A stretch of 8,338 nt of DNA, from positions 1 through 8,338 of the forward strand of contig QILY01000103.1 in NCBI GenBank assembly GCA_003232155.1, written 5' to 3'. A program made the position numbers and the translations under genes. The notes beneath the pieces were generated by a model that saw nothing but the letters and a program-made list of their open reading frames with translations, searched no databases and had not been told where the DNA came from. Origin of the DNA: Maribacter sp. Its GTDB lineage: Bacteria; Bacteroidota; Bacteroidia; Flavobacteriales; Flavobacteriaceae. Shown piece by piece: positions 1-6,723 of the stretch (positions within the stretch are counted from its first letter, which is position 1; each line of letters starts with the position of its first letter).

Positions 1-441
1 TTGAATATCTTTTAGGGTGGTCACTGAACTTTTATCATTGAATTCAACATCAACTACTTCTTGTTCAAAAGCAATATCAACACCTCTTTCAAGAAGGGTA
101 TCTGTCATAACTTTATCAAAATCGGCTCGGGGCGCCTGCCATGTCCAATCCCATCCATCCGTATGTTTTTTGCTAAAATCAAAATTACAAACACTATCAC
201 CACGCAAAAATCGAGCTCCCGATTTAATTTCATATCCTTCTTTCTTCAAATTATCCAACAAACCCACTTCATCAAAATGATCCATACATCTGGGCAAAAG
301 ACTTTCTCCGATTACAAATCTTGGAAATTTATTTTTTTCAACAACCTTAATTGAATAGCCATTATTATGTAGATAAGAAGCCGCTACACAACCAGAAGGA
401 CCCGCACCTATAATAAGTATATCTACATTTTCATTATTCAT
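1..441 (-). CDS. FAD-dependent oxidoreductase (halogenase / geranylgeranyl-reductase-like), N-terminal part, cut by window edge
   Basis: Reading leftward from an ATG at 441-439, 147 codons stay open to base 1, so the C-terminal part lies outside. The N-terminus is a classic Rossmann dinucleotide fold: GAGPSG at residues 12-17 and an acidic residue (E35) ending the second strand, as expected for FAD ribose binding. RFVIGESLLP (41-50) carries the GES(L) element and PRADFD (104-109) the R-x-x-FD element shared by flavin-dependent halogenases and geranylgeranyl-reductase-like enzymes. Flexirubin clusters commonly carry such a gene, and some flexirubins are halogenated. The halogenase WxWxIP motif would lie beyond the window, so halogenase and plain oxidoreductase cannot be told apart. 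It is divergent from the rest of the cluster. There is no Shine-Dalgarno sequence. The start is chosen because the Rossmann strand begins within ten residues of it. Confidence 0.85.
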   Translation of the reverse strand, partial: MNNENVDILIIGAGPSGCVAASYLHNNGYSIKVVEKNKFPRFVIGESLLPRCMDHFDEVGLLDNLKKEGYEIKSGARFLRGDSVCNFDFSKKHTDGWDWTWQAPRADFDKVMTDTLLERGVDIAFEQEVVDVEFNDKSSVTTLKDIQ

Positions 442-530
442 GGCACAAATGAAATATTGAACTCGTCTTGAGTTTTTGTTTTATCTGCTAATTATACATT
501 TTGCACCCTAATTTTGCCATTTTTGAACCC

Positions 531-546
531 CATAGCTACGGCTATG
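531..546. repeat. Hairpin: 6-bp stem, 4-nt loop
   Basis: CATAGC-TACG-GCTATG is a perfect 6-bp stem with a tetraloop. It is the first of the nested palindromes inside the 458-741 unit. There is no T-run after it, so it is not an obvious intrinsic terminator. Confidence 0.6.
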
Positions 547-557
547 CAAATAAACTG

Positions 558-578
558 CCTCGATGCAAGCATACGAGG
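558..578. repeat. Hairpin with CGATGCAAGCAT core, first copy
   Basis: CCTCG (558-562) pairs with CGAGG (574-578). The interior ATGC-AA-GCAT is itself self-complementary. The same core CGATGCAAGCAT recurs at 636-647, followed by CCGGGG instead of ACGAGG. The two copies flank the 588-636 hairpin. Confidence 0.55.
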
Positions 579-587
579 TATTTAGTA

Positions 588-636
588 GAAGAAAGCTTTT
601 TCAATGAAAACCTTAGGTTTTCAAACTTTCCTCTTC
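588..636. repeat. Long imperfect hairpin centred on a 17-nt palindrome
   Basis: The core at 606-622 is GAAAACCT-T-AGGTTTTC, with perfect 8-bp arms. The outer arms GAAGAAAG (588-595) and CTTTCCTCTTC (626-636) also pair imperfectly, giving an extended foldback. It lies within the repeat unit at 458-741 and is not coding. Confidence 0.55.
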
Positions 637-741
637 GATGCAAGCATCCGGGGAATTATACCCTCAGAGATTAAAAAATGACTTCATTACGGCACAAAAG
701 CCATAATTCTCGGTTCCAAACAAAAACTCAAGACGAGTTCA

Positions 742-767
742 TTGATTCACTAATTATTATAAATTTG
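742..767 (+). promoter_or_regulatory. Candidate Bacteroidota promoter for the ammonia-lyase operon
   Basis: TAAATTTG at 760-767 fits the Bacteroidota -7 consensus TAnnTTTG. The nearest TTG upstream (742-744) leaves only 15 nt, slightly shorter than the usual 17-23, so the -33 element is weak. The site lies just outside the right end of the inverted-repeat unit and about 60 nt upstream of the ATG at 829, a sensible leader length. I saw no equally good -7 match upstream of the leftward gene. Confidence 0.35.
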
Positions 768-828
768 CAAACCAAATTACCTATTTTTATTAAAAGTATT
801 ACTTATTAGCCCATACAACCAAGCATAG

Positions 829-2367
829 ATGCCAAAAATTAAAGGAAAGTTAGGAATAAAAGAATTTTACAGTGTTGTTTTCGAGGGAGAATCGATATCA
901 ATTGATAAGGAAGTTATAGATACGGTTCAGAAAAGTTTTGATTTTCTAAAAGAGTTTTCGAAGAATAAAATTATTTATGGGGTAAATACAGGTTTTGGGC
1001 CTATGGCCCAATACAAAATAAAAGACGCTGAAACCCTACAATTACAATACAATCTAATTCGTAGCCATGCTTCGGGCACCGGAAATCCTATTTCTCCTAA
1101 ATATGTAAAAGCGGCCATGTTAGCACGCTTAAACACGCTAAGTTTGGGCTATTCAGGAGTTCACATCTCTGTAATAGAGGTAATGACCAAACTTATAAAC
1201 AAAAATATTACGCCATTGATCTATGAACATGGTGGCGTAGGCGCCAGTGGGGATTTGGTGCAATTAGCACATTTGGCCTTAGTACTTATTGGCGAAGGAG
1301 AAGTTTTTTATAAAGGTGACCGCCGACCAACAGCAGAAGTTTTTGAACTAGAAGATATACAGCCCATTACCGTTGAATTACGTGAAGGCTTGGCATTGAT
1401 AAACGGCACATCAGTAATGACAGGTATAGGTATTGTAAATACAATTTATACTCGTAGACTCTTAGAATGGATGATCGCCTGTTCATCGGCCATCAACGAA
1501 ATTGTTCAGGCTTATGATGACCATTTGTCTTTTGACCTTAACCAAACCAAAAAACATAAAGGTCAGCGAGAAGTTGCCCGATCTATGCGAAGCCACCTTG
1601 AAGATAGTACGTTGACCAGAAAAAGAGAGCACCATTTATATGTAGAAACTGAAAATGTAGTTGTTTTTGAAGAAAAAGTTCAAGAATATTATTCATTACG
1701 TTGTGTGCCACAAATTTTAGGCCCTATTTTAGATACCTTGAACGATGTTGAGCGTATACTAATTGAAGAGGTAAATTCTGCCAATGACAACCCTATAGTT
1801 GATGTAGAAAAAAAACATGTATACCATGGCGGCAACTTTCATGGTGATTATGTTTCATTGGAAATGGACAAGCTAAAGATCGTGGTCACTAAAATGAGTA
1901 TGCTTGCAGAGCGACAGTTGAACTATTTGATGAATTCTAAGTTGAATAATATTCTCCCTCCTTTTGTAAATTTAGGAACCTTAGGCCTGAACTTCGGAAT
2001 GCAAGGGGTGCAGTTCACCGCAACCTCTACTACCGCTGAAAATCAAATGTTGTCAAACCCAATGTATGTGCACAGTATACCCAATAACAATGATAACCAA
2101 GATATTGTAAGCATGGGCACCAATGCGGCCCTGATAACAAAAAAGGTTATTGAAAACGCTTTTGAGGTAATGGCCATTGAACTGATTGCCGTAGTCCAAG
2201 CCATTGAATATCTTCAGGTTCAAGATAAGGTATCATCAAAAACCAAGAAAATGTACGATGCCGTTCGTAAAATAATTCCCCCATTTAAAGAGGATTTAGT
2301 TATGTATCCTTTTGTGAATGAAGTAAAGAACTATATTATTAACCATCAAAATAAATCTACGTTATGA
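829..2367 (+). CDS. tal: Tyrosine ammonia-lyase (aromatic amino acid lyase, MIO family)
   Basis: Cytoplasmic enzyme of 512 residues that removes ammonia from L-tyrosine to give 4-coumarate, the aryl starter of flexirubin-type polyenes. The MIO cofactor triad A139-S140-G141 sits in GGVGASGDL. Y50 (in IIYGVNTGFG), N192 (NGTSVMTG), Y287/Y288, R291 (YYSLRC) and NDNP (319-322) are the expected active-site residues. H80 in LIRSHASGTG is the position where histidine marks tyrosine preference over phenylalanine. From memory the sequence is very close to the characterised Flavobacterium johnsoniae tyrosine ammonia-lyase, including the end MYPFV. This and the context argue against histidine ammonia-lyase (HutH). 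The stop overlaps the next ATG (ATGA, 2364-2367), so the two genes are translationally coupled. It is first in the rightward gene run. Substrate choice is inferred. Confidence 0.93.
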   Translation: MPKIKGKLGIKEFYSVVFEGESISIDKEVIDTVQKSFDFLKEFSKNKIIYGVNTGFGPMAQYKIKDAETLQLQYNLIRSHASGTGNPISPKYVKAAMLARLNTLSLGYSGVHISVIEVMTKLINKNITPLIYEHGGVGASGDLVQLAHLALVLIGEGEVFYKGDRRPTAEVFELEDIQPITVELREGLALINGTSVMTGIGIVNTIYTRRLLEWMIACSSAINEIVQAYDDHLSFDLNQTKKHKGQREVARSMRSHLEDSTLTRKREHHLYVETENVVVFEEKVQEYYSLRCVPQILGPILDTLNDVERILIEEVNSANDNPIVDVEKKHVYHGGNFHGDYVSLEMDKLKIVVTKMSMLAERQLNYLMNSKLNNILPPFVNLGTLGLNFGMQGVQFTATSTTAENQMLSNPMYVHSIPNNNDNQDIVSMGTNAALITKKVIENAFEVMAIELIAVVQAIEYLQVQDKVSSKTKKMYDAVRKIIPPFKEDLVMYPFVNEVKNYIINHQNKSTL

Positions 2368-3494
2368 AAACAAAATGTGTCTTAATTTTTACGCTCGTTT
2401 TTAGCCTATTTTATGTATCGGCCCAAGAATTGGCCCTAGTAAGGGAAAATGGAAAATTTGGTTATATCAACAAATCGGGTACATATGTGATTCAACCACA
2501 ATTTGAAAGAGCAAAAAGTTTTTCTCAACAATATGCTGCGGTTGAAAAAGATAAAAAATGGGGCTTTATAAACACTTCGGGAGAATGGGCAATTCAACCA
2601 GAATATGACAAAGTAAAATACTTTAATTCAGGTTATGTATTGGTTTTAAAAGATGATACCTGGCAGTATATAGATGCCTCAGGAAATAAGTTAGAAACAC
2701 CTCGTACAGACAAATATTACGATTTTAATGATGGTGTTGCACTATATAAAAGTCAAGAACGAATAGGACTTATCGGAACAGACGGAAAAGTTATCATAGA
2801 ACCCACTTATGATATAGTCAAAAAGTTCAGAAATGGTCATGCCAAAGTTAAAAAGCTAGCGCTTTGGGGCATGATCGATTCAAAAGGCAAAGAAATCATT
2901 CCTGCAATATATCAAGAAATAGGCAATGAATTCAATGCATCAGGAGTTGAAGGCAAAAAAGGGGATACTTTCGGCATTATATCTAATGGTACTTTTAATG
3001 CAATCGATGGTGCGGATAAGGTTTGGAGATTTAAAGGCAACTCAGGCTTAACCTATGCGCGAAAAGGCAAAAAAGTTGGTTTTGTAAACAATAAAGGAGA
3101 ATGGGCAATAGAACCAAAATTCGATAAAGCAAGAGCGTTCTCTAACGGATTGGCACCTGTAGCCAATGGTAAAATGTGGGGCTATATTAATAAAAAAGGT
3201 GAAATGGTCATTCCGGCCAGTTTTCGAGATGCCGAGATTTTTGCAGATGGATTTGCTCCCGTAAAGGGCAAAAAATGGGGCTTTATTGATACTACCGGTA
3301 AGTTAGTAATCCCTATGGAATATGGTATTACGGCAGGTTTAGCTTTTATTTCTAGAAAAGAAGAAAAAGGATTTAAAAATGGATTGGTAAGAGTAAAATC
3401 TAAAAAAGGATGGGGCTTTCTCAATGAAAAAGGAGAAGTTTTAGCAGGTAAGTGGTTTCAAAATGCTGAAAACTTTGTGAACACCAATGAGTAA
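2364..3494 (+). CDS. Secreted WG-repeat protein
   Basis: 376 residues. MKTKCVLIFTLVFSLFYVSA is a signal peptide with a basic N-terminus, a hydrophobic core and probable cleavage near VSA-QE. No lipobox cysteine is seen, so export to the periplasm or beyond is expected rather than lipoprotein anchoring. The rest consists of about ten WG (KWG) repeats of roughly 33-36 residues with the pattern WGfIn..Gewvi.P.fd.a..F..G.a.v. Clear WG pairs occur at W66, W168, W272, W305 and W350. The central repeats near 100-130 and 200-235 are degenerate. WG repeats are thought to form beta-propeller-like or solenoid folds, and no enzymatic role is established. The 4-nt overlap with the ammonia-lyase ties it to the pigment genes. 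A scaffold or binding role at the cell envelope, where flexirubins reside, is only a guess. Confidence 0.88.
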   Translation: MKTKCVLIFTLVFSLFYVSAQELALVRENGKFGYINKSGTYVIQPQFERAKSFSQQYAAVEKDKKWGFINTSGEWAIQPEYDKVKYFNSGYVLVLKDDTWQYIDASGNKLETPRTDKYYDFNDGVALYKSQERIGLIGTDGKVIIEPTYDIVKKFRNGHAKVKKLALWGMIDSKGKEIIPAIYQEIGNEFNASGVEGKKGDTFGIISNGTFNAIDGADKVWRFKGNSGLTYARKGKKVGFVNNKGEWAIEPKFDKARAFSNGLAPVANGKMWGYINKKGEMVIPASFRDAEIFADGFAPVKGKKWGFIDTTGKLVIPMEYGITAGLAFISRKEEKGFKNGLVRVKSKKGWGFLNEKGEVLAGKWFQNAENFVNTNE

Positions 3495-3508
3495 TACCAA
3501 TTTAATAG

Positions 3509-3527
3509 CAAAACTCAAGACGAGTTC
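3509..3527. repeat. Solo copy of the AACTCAAGACGAGTT repeat
   Basis: CAAAACTCAAGACGAGTTC lies in the 54-bp gap between the WG-repeat gene and the ketoreductase gene. It matches the core of the 24-bp end repeat at 718-741 in the same orientation. It can form a small stem (AACTC/GAGTT) with a 5-nt loop. There is no following T-run. Confidence 0.7.
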
Positions 3528-3548
3528 TAAATAATGCAATTGAAATAA

Positions 3549-4304
3549 ATGTCGATAGAAAAAAAAGAAAAGAAAAAATGTGCCTTAATTACCGGCGGCT
3601 CTAGAGGAATTGGAAGAGCGGTGTGCATACAGTTGGCAAAAGATTTGGACTACCATATAATTATTAACTATAACAGCAACAAAGATGCGGCACTTGAAAC
3701 TTTGAAACAGGTTCAAGAAACTGGCTCATCTGCAGAAATCATACAATTTAATGTGGTAGATGCTAAAAGTGTAAAATCTGCCTTGACCCAATGGGAAGAG
3801 ACAAACCCCGATGCTATTATTGAAGCAATAGTTAACAATGCGGGCATTACAAAAGATGGTCTTTTTATGTGGATGCAACCTGATGATTGGTCTTCGGTCA
3901 TCAATACAAGTTTGAACGGGTTCTTTAATGTCACCAACCATCTCATTCAAAAATTACTGGTAAACAAATACGGCAGAATTGTAAATATGGTTTCGGTTTC
4001 TGGCCTTAAAGGCACCCCTGGGCAGACCAATTATTCTGCCGCAAAAGGCGCTGTGATTGCTGCAACAAAGGCCCTTGCACAAGAAATCGCAAAAAGAAAC
4101 GTAACAGTAAATGCCGTTGCGCCAGGGTTTATAAAGACTGACATGACCAGCGAACTCAATGAAAAGGAGCTCAAAACAATGATTCCTGCAAATCGGTTTG
4201 GGGAAGCTGAAGAAGTTGCACATGTGGTCTCTTTTTTAGTTTCAAAGAAGTCTTCTTATATTACTGGTGAAACTATAAATATCAACGGGGGCATTTATTC
4301 GTAA
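3549..4304 (+). CDS. fabG: 3-oxoacyl-ACP reductase, FabG-type short-chain dehydrogenase
   Basis: 251 residues, normal for FabG. It is an NADPH-dependent reductase that would reduce the beta-keto group after each round of polyene elongation. The Rossmann motif TGGSRGIG is at 15-22, NNAG at 96-99, and the catalytic Ser-Tyr-Lys at S149, Y162 and K166 (SVSGLKGTPGQTNYSAAK). The C-terminal VNAVAPGFIKTDMT and YITGE..NINGG segments are typical. The asparagine of the usual FabG tetrad (TNL in E. coli FabG) appears to be serine here (INTSLNG, S121), with an Asn two residues later. The start is ATG 54 bp after the previous stop, and the gap holds a palindromic repeat. Dedication to the pigment pathway rather than to housekeeping lipid synthesis is inferred from the neighbours. 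Confidence 0.92.
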   Translation: MSIEKKEKKKCALITGGSRGIGRAVCIQLAKDLDYHIIINYNSNKDAALETLKQVQETGSSAEIIQFNVVDAKSVKSALTQWEETNPDAIIEAIVNNAGITKDGLFMWMQPDDWSSVINTSLNGFFNVTNHLIQKLLVNKYGRIVNMVSVSGLKGTPGQTNYSAAKGAVIAATKALAQEIAKRNVTVNAVAPGFIKTDMTSELNEKELKTMIPANRFGEAEEVAHVVSFLVSKKSSYITGETININGGIYS

Positions 4305-4309
4305 AATAA

Positions 4310-4331
4310 TGAACTCGTTTAAACGAGTTCA
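4310..4331. repeat. Perfect 22-bp palindrome between ketoreductase and ketosynthase genes
   Basis: TGAACTCGTTT followed directly by its exact complement. The half-site GAACTCGT is shared with the repeats at 458-481, 718-741 and 3509-3527. It begins 6 bp after the fabG stop and ends 13 bp before the ketosynthase ATG. No poly-T tract follows on either strand, so an intrinsic terminator is not supported. It could be a repeat remnant, an RNA-processing hairpin or a dimeric regulator site. Confidence 0.65.
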
Positions 4332-4344
4332 ATAAGAAAAGGCA

Positions 4345-5565
4345 ATGAGAAGAGTTGTTATTACCGGTATAGGCATTTACTCTTGTATAGGTAAGAACCT
4401 AGAAGAAGTAAAAACATCTTTATACGAGGGTAGATCTGGAATTATTTACGATCAGGAAAGAGTAGATTTTGGCTACCGCTCTCCGCTGACCGGCATGGTT
4501 GAAGAACCTAATCTAAAAGCATTGTTATCACGTAGACAACGTATGAGTTTGGGCGAAGAGGGCGCTTATGCCTATACCGCTACTATTGAAGCCCTTGAAA
4601 ATGCAAAAATCGATGAGGCTTTTTTAAATGAGAATGAAGTTGGGGTCATTTATGGCAATGATAGTACTGCAAAATCGGTAATAGAATCTATAGATAAGAT
4701 TCGAGAAAAAAGAGACACTACCCTAATAGGTTCAGGGGCTATTTTTAAAGCGATGAATTCTACGATTACGATGAATCTTTCTACAATTTTCAAGCTTAAA
4801 GGGATAAATTTTACCATAAGTGCCGCATGTGCAAGCGGATCACATTCAATAGGGATAGGATATCATTTGATAAAAAGCGGAATACAAAATTGTATTATTA
4901 CTGGTGGAGCGCAAGAAATAAACCATTTGGCTATGGGCAGTTTTGATGGCCTGGGAGTATTTTCAACCCATAAAGATAGCCCTGATAAAGCCTCACGCCC
5001 TTTTGATGCTTCAAGAAATGGCTTGGTGCCCAGTGGTGGCGGTGCTACCCTAATTCTAGAAAGCTATGAATCTGCTATAAAAAGAGGCGCGCCTATTTTG
5101 GGTGAAATTATTGGTTATGGATTTTCATCAAATGGGGATCATATATCTACTCCCAATGTTGAAGGCCCTTCAAGGGCTATGAAAAAAGCATTACAAGAAG
5201 CAAATATTGAAGCGTCTGTAATTGATTATGTAAATGCTCATGCCACCTCAACACCAGTGGGCGATGCCAATGAAGCCAAGGCTATATTTGAAGTTTTTAA
5301 AGAAAGTAATCCGTATGTAAGTTCAACAAAATCTATGACTGGGCATGAATGTTGGATGGCCGGTGCCAGCGAGGTTATCTATTCAATGCTAATGATGCAA
5401 AATTCTTTTGTTGCACCTAATATAAACTTAGAGAACCCTGATGAACATTCAAAAAAATTAAACCTAGTTAACAAAACCTTAAATAAAAAAATTGATGTAT
5501 TTTTGTCAAATTCTTTCGGGTTTGGTGGAACAAATTCCGCATTAATTATAAAAAAGGTTACCTAA
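4345..5565 (+). CDS. Beta-ketoacyl-ACP synthase (FabB/FabF type, aryl-polyene clade)
   Basis: 406 residues, a normal length for a thiolase-fold ketosynthase. It would condense malonyl-ACP with the growing aryl-polyenyl chain. The catalytic triad is complete: C162 in SAACASGS, H299 in NAHATSTPVGD and H334 in TKSMTGHE, with the conserved lysine K329. The C-terminal SNSFGFGGTNSALI glycine-rich loop is present. The usual GHSLGAAG following the second histidine is replaced by GHECWMAG (333-340), which may alter the substrate pocket. The gene stops two bases before the ACP start, a tight coupling that suggests the two proteins work together. Specificity for aryl polyenes is inferred from context. 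Confidence 0.92.
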   Translation: MRRVVITGIGIYSCIGKNLEEVKTSLYEGRSGIIYDQERVDFGYRSPLTGMVEEPNLKALLSRRQRMSLGEEGAYAYTATIEALENAKIDEAFLNENEVGVIYGNDSTAKSVIESIDKIREKRDTTLIGSGAIFKAMNSTITMNLSTIFKLKGINFTISAACASGSHSIGIGYHLIKSGIQNCIITGGAQEINHLAMGSFDGLGVFSTHKDSPDKASRPFDASRNGLVPSGGGATLILESYESAIKRGAPILGEIIGYGFSSNGDHISTPNVEGPSRAMKKALQEANIEASVIDYVNAHATSTPVGDANEAKAIFEVFKESNPYVSSTKSMTGHECWMAGASEVIYSMLMMQNSFVAPNINLENPDEHSKKLNLVNKTLNKKIDVFLSNSFGFGGTNSALIIKKVT

Positions 5566-5567
5566 CT

Positions 5568-5810
5568 ATGAACAAAGAGGTTATTGTAGAAAAAATCAAC
5601 GCCTTTCTTATTGATGAATTTGAAGTAGAGGAAGAACATATAACTCCTGAAGCAAATCTAAAAGAAACACTTGATCTCGATAGTTTGGATTTTGTTGATC
5701 TGGTGGTTGCGGTTGAGAGTAATTTTGGTGTAAAATTAGTAGGTGAAGATTTTATGAACGTAGTTGTTCTTCAAGACTTTTACGCTCTTATCGAGCGAAA
5801 ATTAAATTAG
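5568..5810 (+). CDS. Acyl carrier protein
   Basis: 80 residues, acidic, one carrier domain. S39 in LDLDSLDFVDLV is the phosphopantetheine attachment site (DSL motif), followed by the helix-II recognition region rich in acidic residues. It is the carrier for the growing polyene chain and probably the donor for the acyltransferase next door. It begins 2 nt after the ketosynthase and ends 24 nt before the acyltransferase. The sequence differs enough from housekeeping AcpP (for example DFMNVVVLQDFYALI at the end) to suggest a dedicated pathway carrier. Confidence 0.92.
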   Translation: MNKEVIVEKINAFLIDEFEVEEEHITPEANLKETLDLDSLDFVDLVVAVESNFGVKLVGEDFMNVVVLQDFYALIERKLN

Positions 5811-5834
5811 AAATTCCAAAAATCACTAACGTGA

Positions 5835-6722
5835 ATGACTACCGAATGGGAAGGAAAATCTAGAGGTAATGTCTTAGGATATCGAATCTATATTTTCTTT
5901 ATCAAGAACTTAGGTATTAACGCTGCTTATTTTTTGCTCCGTTTTGTAGTACTGTATTTCTTTTTATTTTCATGGAAAAGCTCTAAATCCATATATTCTT
6001 ATTTACGTAAACGACTTCAATATTCAAAAGTCAAGAGCATCATCAATGTATATAAAAGTTATTATGTTTTCGGAAAGGTACTTACTGATAAAGTTGCCAT
6101 TTCCTCAGGCCTGAAACATAAGTTCACCTATACTTTTGACGGAATAGAAAATATAAAACAACTATTACACGAAAAAAAAGGTGGGATTTTGATAAGTGCC
6201 CATGTAGGCAATTTTGATATTGCACAATATTTTCTTGATGAAATAGATGAGTTTTCTCAAATAAACCTAGTAACAACTGATGCTGAGCATGAAAACATTA
6301 AACAATACCTTGACAGTATCACGTCAAAATCGCAAATCAAATTTATAATTGTAAAAGAAGATATGGCGCATATCTTCAAAATCCATACAGCTTTAGATCA
6401 AGGTGAATTAGTCGTTTTCACAGGAGATAGGTATATTTCAGGCACCAAACACCTTACAGAAAATTTTATGGGAGCAGATGCAAATTTCCCTATTGGGCCC
6501 TACTTATTGGCCTCGAGGTTAAGAGTTCCTGTGCTTTTTGTTTATGTGATGAAAGAAACCAATAGGCACTACCATCTGTATGCAAGAAGGGGCGAAGTAA
6601 AAGCAAGGGATGCTCAGGCATTATTAAAAAAATACACCGAGAGTGTAGAATGGATATTAAATCAATACCCATTACAATGGTTCAATTACTTCGATTTTTG
6701 GGAAGATAATAAAAACATATAA
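5835..6722 (+). CDS. LpxL/HtrB-like acyltransferase (lipid A biosynthesis acyltransferase family)
   Basis: 295 residues, the normal size for the family. The catalytic H-x4-D motif is H123-VGNF-D128 in ISAHVGNFDIAQ. A second conserved block is FTGDRYISG (195-203), with D198-R199. A hydrophobic stretch at about 28-46 is the expected N-terminal membrane anchor. In flexirubin clusters a member of this family is proposed to join the aryl-polyene carboxyl group to the dialkylresorcinol; in lipid A synthesis the family moves acyl chains from ACP. The ATG at 5835 follows GTGA and lacks a clear ribosome site. The stop (TAA 6720-6722) lies at the junction with the darA remnant, so the last few residues may be altered, though QWFNYFDFW near the end looks native. 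With darA and darB broken, its present acceptor is unclear. Confidence 0.87.
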   Translation: MTTEWEGKSRGNVLGYRIYIFFIKNLGINAAYFLLRFVVLYFFLFSWKSSKSIYSYLRKRLQYSKVKSIINVYKSYYVFGKVLTDKVAISSGLKHKFTYTFDGIENIKQLLHEKKGGILISAHVGNFDIAQYFLDEIDEFSQINLVTTDAEHENIKQYLDSITSKSQIKFIIVKEDMAHIFKIHTALDQGELVVFTGDRYISGTKHLTENFMGADANFPIGPYLLASRLRVPVLFVYVMKETNRHYHLYARRGEVKARDAQALLKKYTESVEWILNQYPLQWFNYFDFWEDNKNI

Positions 6723-6723
6723 A

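Larger units (their letters stand above)
458..741. repeat. 284-bp intergenic repeat unit bounded by a perfect 24-bp inverted repeat
   Basis: The ends at 458-481 and 718-741 are perfect inverted copies of each other over 24 bp, with core AACTCGTCTTGAGTT on the left. Inside are several nested inverted repeats (531-546, 558-578, 588-636), and the segment CGATGCAAGCAT occurs twice (561-572 and 636-647). There is no coding potential. The unit fills most of the gap between the divergent oxidoreductase and the ammonia-lyase. No clear target duplication flanks it (GAAATAT left, TTGATTC right). It looks like a MITE- or REP-type element of flavobacterial genomes, but the copy number cannot be judged from one window. 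Confidence 0.75.

Noticed and set aside
17..354. Rightward open frames near the left edge
   Set aside because: They lie antisense to the clear FAD-dependent oxidoreductase reading leftward from 441, show low-complexity translations and have no family motifs.
458..741. CRISPR array
   Set aside because: Only two end copies in inverted orientation and two short internal repeats; no regular repeat-spacer pattern.
829..2367. Histidine ammonia-lyase (HutH) of histidine degradation
   Set aside because: No hut genes are nearby; H80 in the selectivity position, close similarity to the flavobacterial tyrosine enzyme and the pigment-gene neighbours favour tyrosine.
3182..3424. Antisense frames inside the WG-repeat, fabG, acyltransferase and hotdog genes
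   Set aside because: All are shadows of strong sense genes, without plausible starts or recognisable domains.
4310..4331. Intrinsic terminator after fabG
   Set aside because: The palindrome is perfect but AT-rich in its centre, leaves no proper loop and has no T-run after it; the ketosynthase gene continues in the same direction 13 bp later.
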